Positions 15,894 through 25,161 of a stretch of DNA of 53,992 nt are shown in pieces. The stretch lies in IMG/VR virus record IMGVR_UViG_3300037294_000227, positions 1 to 53,992 of that record; one strand, given 5' to 3'. Under the pieces are notes generated by a model. That model saw only the letters and a list, made by a program, of their open reading frames with translations, ran no database searches and had not been told where the DNA came from. The DNA is from a virus. Each line of letters starts with the position of its first letter. The stretch's first letter is position 1. A program made the translations under genes and the position numbers.

Positions 15894-16633
15894 GAAAAAT
15901 TTTCATTAAAAAGTTTTTCTGCCCAGTAAGCGTGAGCATCTTCTTTGTGATGATGCAACAATTGGCCATCAATACTAAATCCTGCATCTAGACAATGTTC
16001 AAAGAAACTCTCGCGTTGATCTGTAAATCCTTTGTAATTTTTGCCATCTACTCTAGAATTATAATACTGAAATCTGGTATTGGCTGAACAAAATTCCAAC
16101 GAATTTTTAAATATATAAGATATATCGTGAACTTTTAACATACTCTGCAGATTTAATATATTCATGTAACGATTTACTTCCCAATGAGTTTCGCTCATGA
16201 ATAGATGTCTACTCAATGCTCTAGCGTTAAAGTGATCGTGCTTGTTAACATAAGAAAAATAATTTGGATGTAAATGACCAACGTGTTCGTCTGGCACAAA
16301 CGGTATTTGCATCCAGAACCAATTGTTGTTTTCTACTCCGTTGTGAAAATACTCGGCACGGGCTGCGCCAGTCCAGTTGATTAAAAACAAACTTTGTTTT
16401 GCTAATTCAACGTTGTCTTGTATCCAGAAATTTGTTGTTCTAAAAATATAATCATTGCTAGCGCCAGGTAGTGCAATATTAGTATACTCTACTCCTAGAC
16501 GTCTTGCTAATTTTGCACCAAAACATTGTACTCTGTTGTATTCAGAATCGCCAATACCAGACCCTTCGATCTCGCTGCCTGCGGTATGACTACATCCATT
16601 TATAAAAACATGCTTAAAATTATACTTCATCAA
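15890..16633 (-). CDS. SGNH/GDSL-like hydrolase, paralogue C
   Basis: This 247-residue protein is the last gene of the twelve-gene minus-strand operon. HVFINGCSHTAGSEIEG carries the GDSL-like block with Ser15. NIALPGASNDYIF is the second block with Gly/Asn, and HHKEDAHAYWAEKLF near the C-terminus carries Asp-x-His. All four SGNH elements are therefore recognisable. It overlaps the upstream kinase-like gene through ATGA (16630-16633). It is more similar in size and motif layout to the protein at 11928 than to other neighbours. It probably acts on a glycan or lipid acyl ester; the substrate is unknown. Confidence 0.75.
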   Translation of the reverse strand: MMKYNFKHVFINGCSHTAGSEIEGSGIGDSEYNRVQCFGAKLARRLGVEYTNIALPGASNDYIFRTTNFWIQDNVELAKQSLFLINWTGAARAEYFHNGVENNNWFWMQIPFVPDEHVGHLHPNYFSYVNKHDHFNARALSRHLFMSETHWEVNRYMNILNLQSMLKVHDISYIFKNSLEFCSANTRFQYYNSRVDGKNYKGFTDQRESFFEHCLDAGFSIDGQLLHHHKEDAHAYWAEKLFNENFS

Positions 16634-17271
16634 ATATTCTCAATTACAGGCCATTCACCTGAGTTAACTGCAAATGCTGTTTCGTAAACTTTTTGCATAT
16701 TTATTAGTCCATCAGACTCAAACTGACCAAATCTCCAAACGTCCATTTTACCTAGTATAGGTGTTAGTTTTTCTTTAGGCAAAAAAGGAGTAGACCGAGA
16801 AACACATCCGTAAAAGTCATGTATTCTAATATTTTCGTTAGAATCAACAAAGCATGTATGCGGATAATAATTAATTTTATACACTGAATTTTCAAGCACT
16901 TTTAAAATATTTTTAATCTGACCTGCATATTCATGCTTGTAAGACTTGCGCTCGATAATGTGATTTAAACTGCTGTCATACCATTTGAAAAATATGCGTC
17001 GAGACGCTGTATCTATATCAATAATTTCAGGTAAAAACGTTTCATTTTTAAAATGAGTTAACCATTTTAATTCATTATTAAAATAAAAATCACACACTTC
17101 TTCGTTGTATAAATATCTGTCAAAAAAGTAACTTTTGTTAATAGTGTAATCCATGCAAAAAATAGTTTTTTCAGGATTAACATAAGGAACATATACAAGG
17201 TTAGGCCTAACCTTGGCTCCTTGTTTATACTTGTAAAAAATGTTCCAGTTGTTGATATCCATTAATTCCAT
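16630..17271 (-). CDS. Small protein-kinase-fold-like protein
   Basis: This 213-residue protein has a pattern that recalls aminoglycoside/lipopolysaccharide-kinase-like folds. NNELKWLTHF (~residue 65) sits where the kinase alpha-C glutamate lies. RRIFFKWYDSSLNHII resembles the hinge, and PHTCFVDSNENIRIHDFYG resembles the catalytic and DFG segments (HxxxxxD, then HDFxG). The N-lobe glycine loop and lysine are not obvious and the protein is short, so activity is uncertain. Alternatively it is an unrelated phage protein. It overlaps the B12-type radical-SAM gene by 10 bp and the SGNH gene by 4 bp, so the three are probably translated from one message. Confidence 0.5.
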   Translation of the reverse strand: MELMDINNWNIFYKYKQGAKVRPNLVYVPYVNPEKTIFCMDYTINKSYFFDRYLYNEEVCDFYFNNELKWLTHFKNETFLPEIIDIDTASRRIFFKWYDSSLNHIIERKSYKHEYAGQIKNILKVLENSVYKINYYPHTCFVDSNENIRIHDFYGCVSRSTPFLPKEKLTPILGKMDVWRFGQFESDGLINMQKVYETAFAVNSGEWPVIENI

Positions 17272-19391
17272 TTACCGTTTTTAATATACCTATATTTAAA
17301 ACTAAAATCGACAGTGTCATTCAATAATTCTTCTTCGTTGAGTAAGTCTGTAAAGTCTTGTCCAGAACGCCCTGATTCAAGGTCCCAATTTGGTTTTGCA
17401 AGTCGTCTTGCTCTTTTAGCTGTATTACTCATCATACGCGAATAATCCTGAGCATAAAAAGGACCCTTGCGCCCTAGTGGCGGACGAACTCTATCGTCAT
17501 AAGGGTTGTCAACTTGTTTAAAATCCCAAGAAAAATCAGCTTCCCAATTTCCGTCGTCATCAATGTTAAATTTGTAAACTGCATTTAACATACCAGGACC
17601 AAACTGACTACCAAATTCTTTTAAATCAATTTCAGGGTTAAACAATACTTCAGCTGTGTAACCTCCACGAGTTTTCCACAGCATTCTAAAGAAAGGCCAC
17701 ATTTCATTGACTAGTGTATCTGCAAAAGGATTAAGACCCGGGTTAATAATATTGTAATCAAAATCTTCGTAGCTGTCAATTTCTTTTATATTAGAAGGAT
17801 TGTTTAACTTGATTTTGTAATGTTCTTTTGCAAGATTATATCGAATAGGATATCCAAAAGGCATTTCAGTACATCCTACCATAAAATCAATAAACATATG
17901 AAATGATTTTACACGGTGCATTACATGCGTTCCGCCTTTGGTAAAATCATTCGTAATCCAATGTCCTTGATATTTTTGATAACTGAGATTAAACTTATGT
18001 GGATTCTGTCCTGCAATAGTTTCAGGGCCTAGTCCAAATCCTACACCAGCGCCAATATTGTTGATATTCATTTCTCGCATACGCCAAAGAAATGTCATAC
18101 TGTCTGCAAAGTCTTTGTGATCTTCTGTAGGAAATCCTACAATCCAATTTGTTGCAGCAAAAATTCCAACTTCTTTTCCGTGTTTAAAGTTAGCTTCCAT
18201 TTCCTCTACTGTTACACCTTTGGCCATATCATTGAGAACTTTTTGACTTCCGCTTTCTATGCCATAGTTGAGCATAATACAGCCACCGGCTTTAAGGTCT
18301 TTAAAGTATTCAAGATCCATTCTACCATCGCATCTTGCATATCCAGTCCAATGAATTTTCAAGTCTTTGGCTGCAACACCTTTCACAAATGCACGTAATT
18401 CGTTGACGTTGCCATTTACTAGACTATCGATAAACCAAAAAACATTGGTACCTTTGTTATAATACAACCACTCAACTTCACCAATTAAATCAACTGATTG
18501 GCGCTGACGATATTTCCAAAAATGTGTTTCTTCACAAAAAGTACACTTGGCTGTGCAACCACGACTAAACTCTGTGTTTACTCCGTTGGGTATTTCGTAC
18601 TGACTAAAATCAATACTTTCATAATCTGGCATTGGCAAACCACTGATATTAATTTTTTCACCGAATGGTTGTTCAACAAATTGTGTACCTTCGTGTTCTC
18701 TTCCTAATTCTATGTCTGCAAGGATTCTAAGCAACACTGCCTCGCCTTCGCCGTTGACAACATAATCATAATAAGGATATTGCTCAAACCAACTTTTTTG
18801 AGCGTTGCTCCCGCCTACTGCAATCTTAATATCCGGACGTAATTCTTTTAAGCGGCGGCACATCCATTTTGTAGGTTCTTCGCTGATATAATATATTGTA
18901 AATCCTACAACTTGCGGATCAAGTGCTAGAATTTCATGCACTGCTTCCTCTAGCATAGGCTCAAGAACAGGATGAATATCGTTCATATACGTTTCACCTT
19001 CCCAATGCCAACTGGCACTAGGATCCCAAAGTCTAAATGGAAATGCGTTGTTTGGTTGCCACTCAGTTTTGTATTTGTTATACACTCTTACATTTAAGTC
19101 AAGTATATGTGTTTCGTATCCTGCGCTTTTTGCAACTCCGCTGAGACGTGCTAAATTAAACGGAGGAAACTGAGGTGCCCATTCGGGACATAGTACTAGT
19201 ACAAGTTTTGTTTTACGAGTTTTATAATCAACATATACAGGTGTAAGATTTTTTTCAATTAATGCAGTAGACCTTGCATAAGGCTTAATTACTTCAAGCA
19301 TGTTCATATGCTTATCGTCTGCTGCACTCTCTGTTAATCTATCAGGAATTTCTGGTTCTGCTTTTGCTAAACCTTTGAGGTTAAAATCCAT
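17262..19391 (-). CDS. B12-binding-domain radical SAM protein
   Basis: At 709 residues this is the largest enzyme in the island. Residues ~60-220 form a Rossmann cobalamin-binding-like domain (KLVLVLCPEW, QVVGFTIYYIS, IKIAVGGSNA, YVVNGEGEAVLL). The radical-SAM core follows with Cys279, Cys283 and Cys286 (FSRGCTAKCTFCEETHFW). The domain order is that of cobalamin-dependent radical-SAM enzymes, often methylases or ring-forming enzymes. No DxHxxG base-off motif is visible, which is common in this class. Residues ~500-709 are not recognised. TAATG joins it to the upstream radical-SAM gene. If it is active, the cell must supply a cobalamin. Confidence 0.87.
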   Translation of the reverse strand: MDFNLKGLAKAEPEIPDRLTESAADDKHMNMLEVIKPYARSTALIEKNLTPVYVDYKTRKTKLVLVLCPEWAPQFPPFNLARLSGVAKSAGYETHILDLNVRVYNKYKTEWQPNNAFPFRLWDPSASWHWEGETYMNDIHPVLEPMLEEAVHEILALDPQVVGFTIYYISEEPTKWMCRRLKELRPDIKIAVGGSNAQKSWFEQYPYYDYVVNGEGEAVLLRILADIELGREHEGTQFVEQPFGEKINISGLPMPDYESIDFSQYEIPNGVNTEFSRGCTAKCTFCEETHFWKYRQRQSVDLIGEVEWLYYNKGTNVFWFIDSLVNGNVNELRAFVKGVAAKDLKIHWTGYARCDGRMDLEYFKDLKAGGCIMLNYGIESGSQKVLNDMAKGVTVEEMEANFKHGKEVGIFAATNWIVGFPTEDHKDFADSMTFLWRMREMNINNIGAGVGFGLGPETIAGQNPHKFNLSYQKYQGHWITNDFTKGGTHVMHRVKSFHMFIDFMVGCTEMPFGYPIRYNLAKEHYKIKLNNPSNIKEIDSYEDFDYNIINPGLNPFADTLVNEMWPFFRMLWKTRGGYTAEVLFNPEIDLKEFGSQFGPGMLNAVYKFNIDDDGNWEADFSWDFKQVDNPYDDRVRPPLGRKGPFYAQDYSRMMSNTAKRARRLAKPNWDLESGRSGQDFTDLLNEEELLNDTVDFSFKYRYIKNGKWN

Positions 19392-20359
19392 TAGTACTCC
19401 ATAAACTTTGGTATAATTATATCAGTGCCGCAATGGCAATGCGTCTTACTACATATAACAGGTTTTAGGTCAAAAGTCAAGTTTTCATCTAATATGTTGC
19501 CATGTTGATTTCCTACGCCGCAACTGGCGCTACTAACTTGTCCAATAGGATTAATAAACAAGCTATCATCAACTTGGCATTTCCATCCTTTAAAAAAGTT
19601 TTGTCGATCTGCAATAATTTGATTACTGTTTGTAGGTTGAATATTTCCGTTTGAATAGTGACTAATGCTGATAGCACTGTTTTCTCTATAAGGTTTAGGT
19701 AAACGCATTACAGTTTCAAACTGTGCAGTTTCTAAAAACTTTTGCTTTTCTGGATCTTTGTATTCCCAAGGACCGGCATTAACACTCATCTCATCAAACA
19801 ACGGTGTCCATTCTAAATTATAATTCGGAACTTCTTCGCGCACACGCTTGCCGAACTCAACCACTTCCCAAAACCGTTCTTCGTGCATTAACATTTTTGT
19901 ACACAAATAATCTACTTTATCACAAAGAAACTTTGCATTTTCAATATAACGATCCTTTTTACTAAATTCAACATGAAAACTCGCAACAATATCGTCAAAC
20001 AAATGATGATGCTGTTCCCAATATTTTAAAGGGCGTGACAAATTGGTATTAACTGCTACTGTTAAGTTGTTGCCTAGTTCATCTTTGAGATATTCTGTTA
20101 ACGGAATAAAATTTTCCCAATGCGTAGGTTCGCCACCACTGTAAAATATTTTAAAATGTCTATAGCCGCGATCTTGATATTGCTGGAATATATTACGTAC
20201 ATTGCGTAAGTATATATCAAGATTGCCGTTATTTCTGCTGTCGCCTGCCCAATTTCCTGGATTGCAGTATGTGCATTGAAAATTACAAAAATTATTTACT
20301 TGCCAAGTAAGACTCATATAAGGTTCTGCAATAGGAGTAATTTTTAATAAATCAGACAT
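19391..20359 (-). CDS. Radical SAM protein with C-terminal twitch-like cluster
   Basis: This 322-residue protein has core cysteines at 25, 29 and 32 (NNFCNFQCTYC) and YSGGEPTHW. The C-terminal cysteines are FKGWKC, SASC, ICSKTHCHC, matching the 5251-6207 protein (FKGWHC, SNC, LCSRDICGC). Both also share a tryptophan-rich middle and SxHxE (SFHVE here). It sits directly after an N-terminal-twitch radical-SAM gene (8-bp overlap), repeating the gene order of the other operon. The downstream B12-type gene is joined by TAATG. Substrate unknown. Confidence 0.88.
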   Translation of the reverse strand: MSDLLKITPIAEPYMSLTWQVNNFCNFQCTYCNPGNWAGDSRNNGNLDIYLRNVRNIFQQYQDRGYRHFKIFYSGGEPTHWENFIPLTEYLKDELGNNLTVAVNTNLSRPLKYWEQHHHLFDDIVASFHVEFSKKDRYIENAKFLCDKVDYLCTKMLMHEERFWEVVEFGKRVREEVPNYNLEWTPLFDEMSVNAGPWEYKDPEKQKFLETAQFETVMRLPKPYRENSAISISHYSNGNIQPTNSNQIIADRQNFFKGWKCQVDDSLFINPIGQVSSASCGVGNQHGNILDENLTFDLKPVICSKTHCHCGTDIIIPKFMEY

Positions 20360-21641
20360 ACTTACGCAACCATTCCATTTCTGGGTACACAGACCAAAAA
20401 TCTTCTTTACGGTGCTGATCTAGTCCGTGATTCTTTTCAAAAAAATCTTTTAGGCGCTGTTGATTAAACGAACCTGTGTTCATAAATTGAATAACGCTAT
20501 CAATTTTTCCAAGTACATCTTTTACTACATCAGGTTTTGCAATCATACGTTCTTTGATTTTATCATAAGCCCACGCTTTGTAATCGATATACTTTGCTCT
20601 TAGTTCTATTTTTATATCTTCGGGTATATTATCGATCCGCATAAAGTTTGGATCTGTGAGTATATTTAGCCTACAATTCTCAATATCGACTAAACCTCGT
20701 TCTACCCAATCCATATGAAAATCTGGCCAATTCCATACATTGTATAGGCTAATAGTAGGAGTAAGTTCAAAGTGTACATGCGGAACATGTTCTAACATTT
20801 CAAGTCTGTTACGTTCAATCTGTTCCCAGTTGGTGCCATGTCGAGAAAATTCTGCTCTAGATCCGTCTGCATCTAAACTTGCGCTTACTTGTATATCACT
20901 AAAATGTTTCCAATAATCGATAATACTTTTTTTCTTAAATCGTAAATTACTGAAATTTGTAGTGTAACGCAGACGCACACCTGTCTTGCCGTCAGCAATC
21001 CATTTATCTAATATTTTATAATGTTCGTCTGTGATTAGTGGCTCGCCGCCTGCCCAGTATACTTCTTCGACATTGGGTAAGAACTCTTGTAACTCTTCCC
21101 AAAAAGTTATATGTTTTGCTACGTTAACTACAATGCTACCATCGTTGTTGAGAATGTTAGCAACTTCGTGTTTTCCGTATAGTTCGCCGTGTTCTTGTGC
21201 ATGTAAACTACTTAACTCAGGACCACAAGTGCGACATTTCATATTGCAAATATTACTAAAACGAATATCCATATATGCCATGCGCATATCTTCTTCTGGA
21301 ATACTGCCGTCTGTTGCTGTTTTTTCTACTAGATCAAAATGCTTGTCGCCGAACCATTGATTATGATTTTTACGAAGAGTCCAGATATATGTACTGTCTT
21401 CTAATTCATAACAACGATTACAACAATTAAGTTTTTTACCTTCTAACATAGCAAGACGTAATTCTTTATAGCGATCACTATTCCATGTTTCTTTCACGCC
21501 ATCTTTTTTAACATTACCAAATGGTTGATCACTGTCAGCAATGCAACAGGGCATAGCCCTACCGTCTGGCCAAACATGCATATGGATCCACGGTAATATA
21601 CAAAACGCTTTATTTTCGTTTAACAATACATCTTTAATCAT
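20352..21641 (-). CDS. N-terminal-twitch radical SAM protein
   Basis: This 429-residue protein opens with the accessory cysteine domain: FCILPWIHM (Cys14), Cys32-Cys33, and Cys73/74/77. The radical-SAM core follows with Cys132, Cys136 and Cys139 (FSNICNMKCRTC) and WAGGEPL. It is most like the next gene upstream (21634): both share an N-terminal LLNEnKtFC segment and RFSNICNxKCRTC, so they are a recent tandem pair. The family is known in phages under the twitch-domain radical-SAM name; its reaction is unknown. It overlaps its neighbours by 8 bp on both sides. Confidence 0.9.
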   Translation of the reverse strand: MIKDVLLNENKAFCILPWIHMHVWPDGRAMPCCIADSDQPFGNVKKDGVKETWNSDRYKELRLAMLEGKKLNCCNRCYELEDSTYIWTLRKNHNQWFGDKHFDLVEKTATDGSIPEEDMRMAYMDIRFSNICNMKCRTCGPELSSLHAQEHGELYGKHEVANILNNDGSIVVNVAKHITFWEELQEFLPNVEEVYWAGGEPLITDEHYKILDKWIADGKTGVRLRYTTNFSNLRFKKKSIIDYWKHFSDIQVSASLDADGSRAEFSRHGTNWEQIERNRLEMLEHVPHVHFELTPTISLYNVWNWPDFHMDWVERGLVDIENCRLNILTDPNFMRIDNIPEDIKIELRAKYIDYKAWAYDKIKERMIAKPDVVKDVLGKIDSVIQFMNTGSFNQQRLKDFFEKNHGLDQHRKEDFWSVYPEMEWLRKYV

Positions 21642-22860
21642 CTAGCATCTCTTTTAATTCAGGGAAAATTTTTGTAAAATCTTCTCCTCTAATTTCATCT
21701 CGACGTTTTACATGATGCCGAAATTCAACCTTGTGTTCATTCCATTGATTTTCTTCGTTGGTAAAGTTAATAGCGTCATTAACATGCACTGCTTGATACC
21801 AATCACCGTCGATCATATACTGGTGTACTTTTTTTAATCTGCTGGATCCTATATCTTTTATAGATTGGGGCAATATCTTAGAACAATAATAAGTAGGAGT
21901 TAGTGCTCTGTAAATACTTATCATGTCCTTTCGACGTAGCAGCAGTTTTCCGATCATATAATTTAAAAATTCATCCATGGTTGCATAGTTAAACGCACTT
22001 AATACTGTATTAAACTGAAAGTCAATATAATCCAAATCTCTGATGCTTTTTAAATTTTCTTCTACCACACCCCAGTCTGTTCCGTGACGCAAGTATTCTG
22101 CACGTTCGCCATAATGATCAAGACTTGCACTGATTTCAACACGCTTAAACTTGCTCCACATATCAAGTATATCATATTTTTTATATTTAAAATTACTCAT
22201 ATTGGTATTATAACGTAGTGTAATGTTTTTGTTTGCGCCAGTACGAATCATCTCTTCAAGCAATACATAATGCTCGTCGGTAATAAGAGGTTCACCCCCT
22301 GCAAAGTAAGCAAGATCCATATTTGGTACTTGTGCTTTGATTTCTTCTAGCAACGCACCTGAGTTGTCAGCATGTTGAATAATACGATAATCCGGAGGTG
22401 TCCAGTCATGCTGTTTCATTTCTTGAGCCCATTGGCTGCTGAATTCGCTACCGCAGGTTCTGCATTTGAAATTGCAAATGTTACTAAACCTTACATCAAA
22501 ATATTTCATTTTAAATTCAGGAACAGTGCCGTCTGGTTGTGTGGTAGTTACAACTTCGTCAAAGTCTTTACCAAAGTGTTCCAAACTGTATTTTCTAAAA
22601 CTAAATGGCGAAGTTTCCTCGTGCTTATAACAATAGTTACAGATGCTGTTTTTTTTGCCAGCAAGCATATCAAGGCGCAACTGTTTCATTTTGTCACCAT
22701 TGAACACTTGTGCTAAACTCTTGCCTTTGATATTATCGAACGGGGCAGTATAATCACTGCTACAGCACGGATATACATTTCCAAGTGGTGTCACATTCAT
22801 ATGCGTCCAAGGAAACATACAAAATGTCTTGCTTTCATTTAATAACTTATCTTTATTCAC
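21634..22860 (-). CDS. N-terminal-twitch radical SAM protein
   Basis: This 408-residue protein has FCMFPWTHM (Cys14), Cys32-Cys33, Cys74/Cys77, core Cys129, Cys133 and Cys136 (FSNICNFKCRTC), and FAGGEPL. It is a tandem paralogue of the protein at 20352-21641. Shared later blocks include SASLDxxGxRAEYxRHGTxW, the usual region after the SAM-binding strands. The order of domains (accessory cluster first) separates it from the four C-terminal-twitch proteins in the window. It overlaps its neighbours by 8 bp. Substrate unknown. Confidence 0.9.
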   Translation of the reverse strand: MNKDKLLNESKTFCMFPWTHMNVTPLGNVYPCCSSDYTAPFDNIKGKSLAQVFNGDKMKQLRLDMLAGKKNSICNYCYKHEETSPFSFRKYSLEHFGKDFDEVVTTTQPDGTVPEFKMKYFDVRFSNICNFKCRTCGSEFSSQWAQEMKQHDWTPPDYRIIQHADNSGALLEEIKAQVPNMDLAYFAGGEPLITDEHYVLLEEMIRTGANKNITLRYNTNMSNFKYKKYDILDMWSKFKRVEISASLDHYGERAEYLRHGTDWGVVEENLKSIRDLDYIDFQFNTVLSAFNYATMDEFLNYMIGKLLLRRKDMISIYRALTPTYYCSKILPQSIKDIGSSRLKKVHQYMIDGDWYQAVHVNDAINFTNEENQWNEHKVEFRHHVKRRDEIRGEDFTKIFPELKEMLDD

Positions 22861-24232
22861 TTACATTCTCACACAGTTTAAAAAAGTCTTTCATTTCAGG
22901 AAAGTTTGCTTCAAAGTCATTTCCTCTACGAGCGTCTTGCTCTTTGAAAAAATTCCAAAAATCTTTGCGACCTTCAAGAAGCTTTTCGTCGTTATATTGA
23001 GTTGTTTTCATATAGTCAACGACACGTCTAAATTTTTCGTATTCAAGATTAGTAAAGTGTTGCTTACTACCTTCTTGTGTGTTGTCTTTGATGAATTGCA
23101 AATGACTTTCCATATACGGCAAATATTCTTCTTTAGGGAGAATATTAATGTCATATTGTAAGGGCTCTTTGAGATAAGGAGTGTCAAAGTGAATGCGCTG
23201 CCACCGACCGCTGTTGGTATCGTTGTATTTTGCACGCCATTCAAGCATTTTTTCCAACAGGCTTTGAAATGTAGTCACACTAAACAAATTGAATGTAATC
23301 ATAAACGTAACTTGCGCAGTTGTGTTGCGCATGAAATAATCAAGATTACGTTCAAACACTTCGATATCAAGTCCGTCGCGAATATATTCAGCACGCTTAC
23401 CCCAAGTGTCCACACTTGTAAACAATTTAAAGTTTTTAATTTTATTTTGGGTAAGCAAGCTGTTTACTCCATCAGTAAACTTTTCAAGCTGCCGTTCTTT
23501 ACCTCCAAGATTACTGTTTACATTTAATTCAAGATGCGGCTTGGGATCTTTTTCAAGTTCATCAAACAATCGATAAGTGCTTTTTTGAATAGTAGGTTCG
23601 CCGCCTGTGATACGCAAGATGTTTAGTGTTTTGCTAACTTCGGGCCACCATTTCCACCATGCTCTTACATAAGGATTGCTGTCTTCTTCATAAACACGAA
23701 ACCAATCAATGTCACAGCGGTGGTTCTTAGACATAGTATAAGGACCGTGTTGACGTATTTCGTTGTGATAACGACTGCTGGCTTTAGGGTGACAGTATCC
23801 GCAACGGAAATTACATTCGTTACCAAATGAAACTTCAATGTATTCAGGATTTACGTTAAAGTCCCAAGGATTAAATTTAATTTCTTGCAAGCGTTCTTCG
23901 TTGTAAATACTGCCGCTTCGGATATGACGATCACTAACATAGTCATCGCCCATGTTTTCAATGTTCCAACAATATTGACATCCTACACATTGCTTGCCTT
24001 CGAGCATTTCTTTGCGTTCAAGTTTTTTGTGTTTGGTATTGTGCAATGCACTTGGATTGGTCAGCAATTCGTCTACATCAATTTTATGAGGAGCCGGGTG
24101 ATAACAACTGTGTGTTTCGCCTGTTTGCAAATATATTGTAGTATGGTACCATTTAGCAAAACAAAATGTTGGACTGAAATGACGATTTGTGATTCCGTTG
24201 ATGGCTTTTAAACGATCTTGATCCAATGACAT
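22853..24232 (-). CDS. N-terminal-twitch radical SAM protein, divergent
   Basis: This 459-residue protein has the accessory cysteines in altered form: FCFAKWYHTT (Cys24), a single Cys43 in SCYHPAPH instead of CysCys, then Cys82/Cys85/Cys88. The core is Cys140, Cys144 and Cys147 (NECNFRCGYC), with ITGGEPT. SVDTWGKRAEYIRDG matches the block seen in the two downstream paralogues. The change in the first half may alter the auxiliary cluster. It is joined to the upstream glycosyltransferase by TAATG and overlaps the downstream gene by 8 bp. Substrate unknown. Confidence 0.87.
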   Translation of the reverse strand: MSLDQDRLKAINGITNRHFSPTFCFAKWYHTTIYLQTGETHSCYHPAPHKIDVDELLTNPSALHNTKHKKLERKEMLEGKQCVGCQYCWNIENMGDDYVSDRHIRSGSIYNEERLQEIKFNPWDFNVNPEYIEVSFGNECNFRCGYCHPKASSRYHNEIRQHGPYTMSKNHRCDIDWFRVYEEDSNPYVRAWWKWWPEVSKTLNILRITGGEPTIQKSTYRLFDELEKDPKPHLELNVNSNLGGKERQLEKFTDGVNSLLTQNKIKNFKLFTSVDTWGKRAEYIRDGLDIEVFERNLDYFMRNTTAQVTFMITFNLFSVTTFQSLLEKMLEWRAKYNDTNSGRWQRIHFDTPYLKEPLQYDINILPKEEYLPYMESHLQFIKDNTQEGSKQHFTNLEYEKFRRVVDYMKTTQYNDEKLLEGRKDFWNFFKEQDARRGNDFEANFPEMKDFFKLCENVSE

Positions 24233-25161
24233 TAATTTTCTCTATCTATAAATTGTTGGCCTGAAATTCTTGCAGGATTTTGATATACTGTTTTAAAAAA
24301 TTTACTCTGTCCTGCATCCAAGGTTGTCTCGGCAATTGGAATTTCTAAAGCATGTATAAGCTTGGCGCCATATTCCTCGATTGCTTCGGGCAAATTTTCT
24401 TCGTCGACTGTGGCTTCAATATTTTTCCACATATTATTTAGGTATGTAAAATCACGTACATTTACAAAATCCCAATCAGTACACATTGTCATGAATAGCC
24501 CTTGTCGAGCGCCGTAGATGCCCCACATGCCGTTTTCTACATCTGCACCGACCATAAGCCAAATGTACAGACGATGTAAGTTTTTCCAATGATTTTTATG
24601 AAAATCTTCTACACTCACACGCATGCCGCGATCAAGTGCCATCTTAACTCCTTCCCTAAATCCTGCACGCCAGGCTTGTTGCGGAGTAGTATTATTCATA
24701 ATTTCTGAGTAGCACCCGTTCATTTGAATATATTCGATATCCCAGCAAAAGTCTACTTGTGCATGTGGATTATCTGCAGGTGCGTTTTCGTGTGTTTTCA
24801 TATTCAACACATATTCTTTGGGCCAGCACTTTATGCCACCGTTACCATACGCAAGTCCGTTGATATGATTTTTAGCAGTCCAACTGATTACGCACTTTTC
24901 CAGATCTTTGTGTGCTTCAAAATCAAACTCTTTGGTAAGGAACTCTTTGTCAATAACATTGTCACCGTCAATGGTAATAAAGCGATTTGTCTCACTTAAT
25001 TCTGCGCAAGCTTTATGTGCTGCATCACTGCCCTCAACTCCGTGTACACGCTTTGCCCAGGGAATTTTGCTACACAGATCGGCATAATTTTTTTCTGCAT
25101 TTGGTTCGTCGTAACTTAGATAAATGATGTCAAAATCTAACACTCTAAATTTGTTAGTCAT
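24232..25161 (-). CDS. GT-A glycosyltransferase-like protein
   Basis: This 309-residue protein has an N-terminal nucleotide-sugar-binding pattern: DIIYLSYDEPNAEKNY, then FITIDGDNVI with the acidic Asp65-Gly-Asp67 motif that binds metal and nucleotide sugar in GT-A enzymes. YGNGGIKCWP and VDFCWDIEYI are further blocks. The C-terminal third is helical and unassigned. It overlaps the upstream unknown gene by 4 bp and is joined to the radical-SAM gene by TAATG, so transfer of a sugar and radical chemistry are probably coordinated. Donor and acceptor unknown. Confidence 0.75.
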   Translation of the reverse strand: MTNKFRVLDFDIIYLSYDEPNAEKNYADLCSKIPWAKRVHGVEGSDAAHKACAELSETNRFITIDGDNVIDKEFLTKEFDFEAHKDLEKCVISWTAKNHINGLAYGNGGIKCWPKEYVLNMKTHENAPADNPHAQVDFCWDIEYIQMNGCYSEIMNNTTPQQAWRAGFREGVKMALDRGMRVSVEDFHKNHWKNLHRLYIWLMVGADVENGMWGIYGARQGLFMTMCTDWDFVNVRDFTYLNNMWKNIEATVDEENLPEAIEEYGAKLIHALEIPIAETTLDAGQSKFFKTVYQNPARISGQQFIDREN

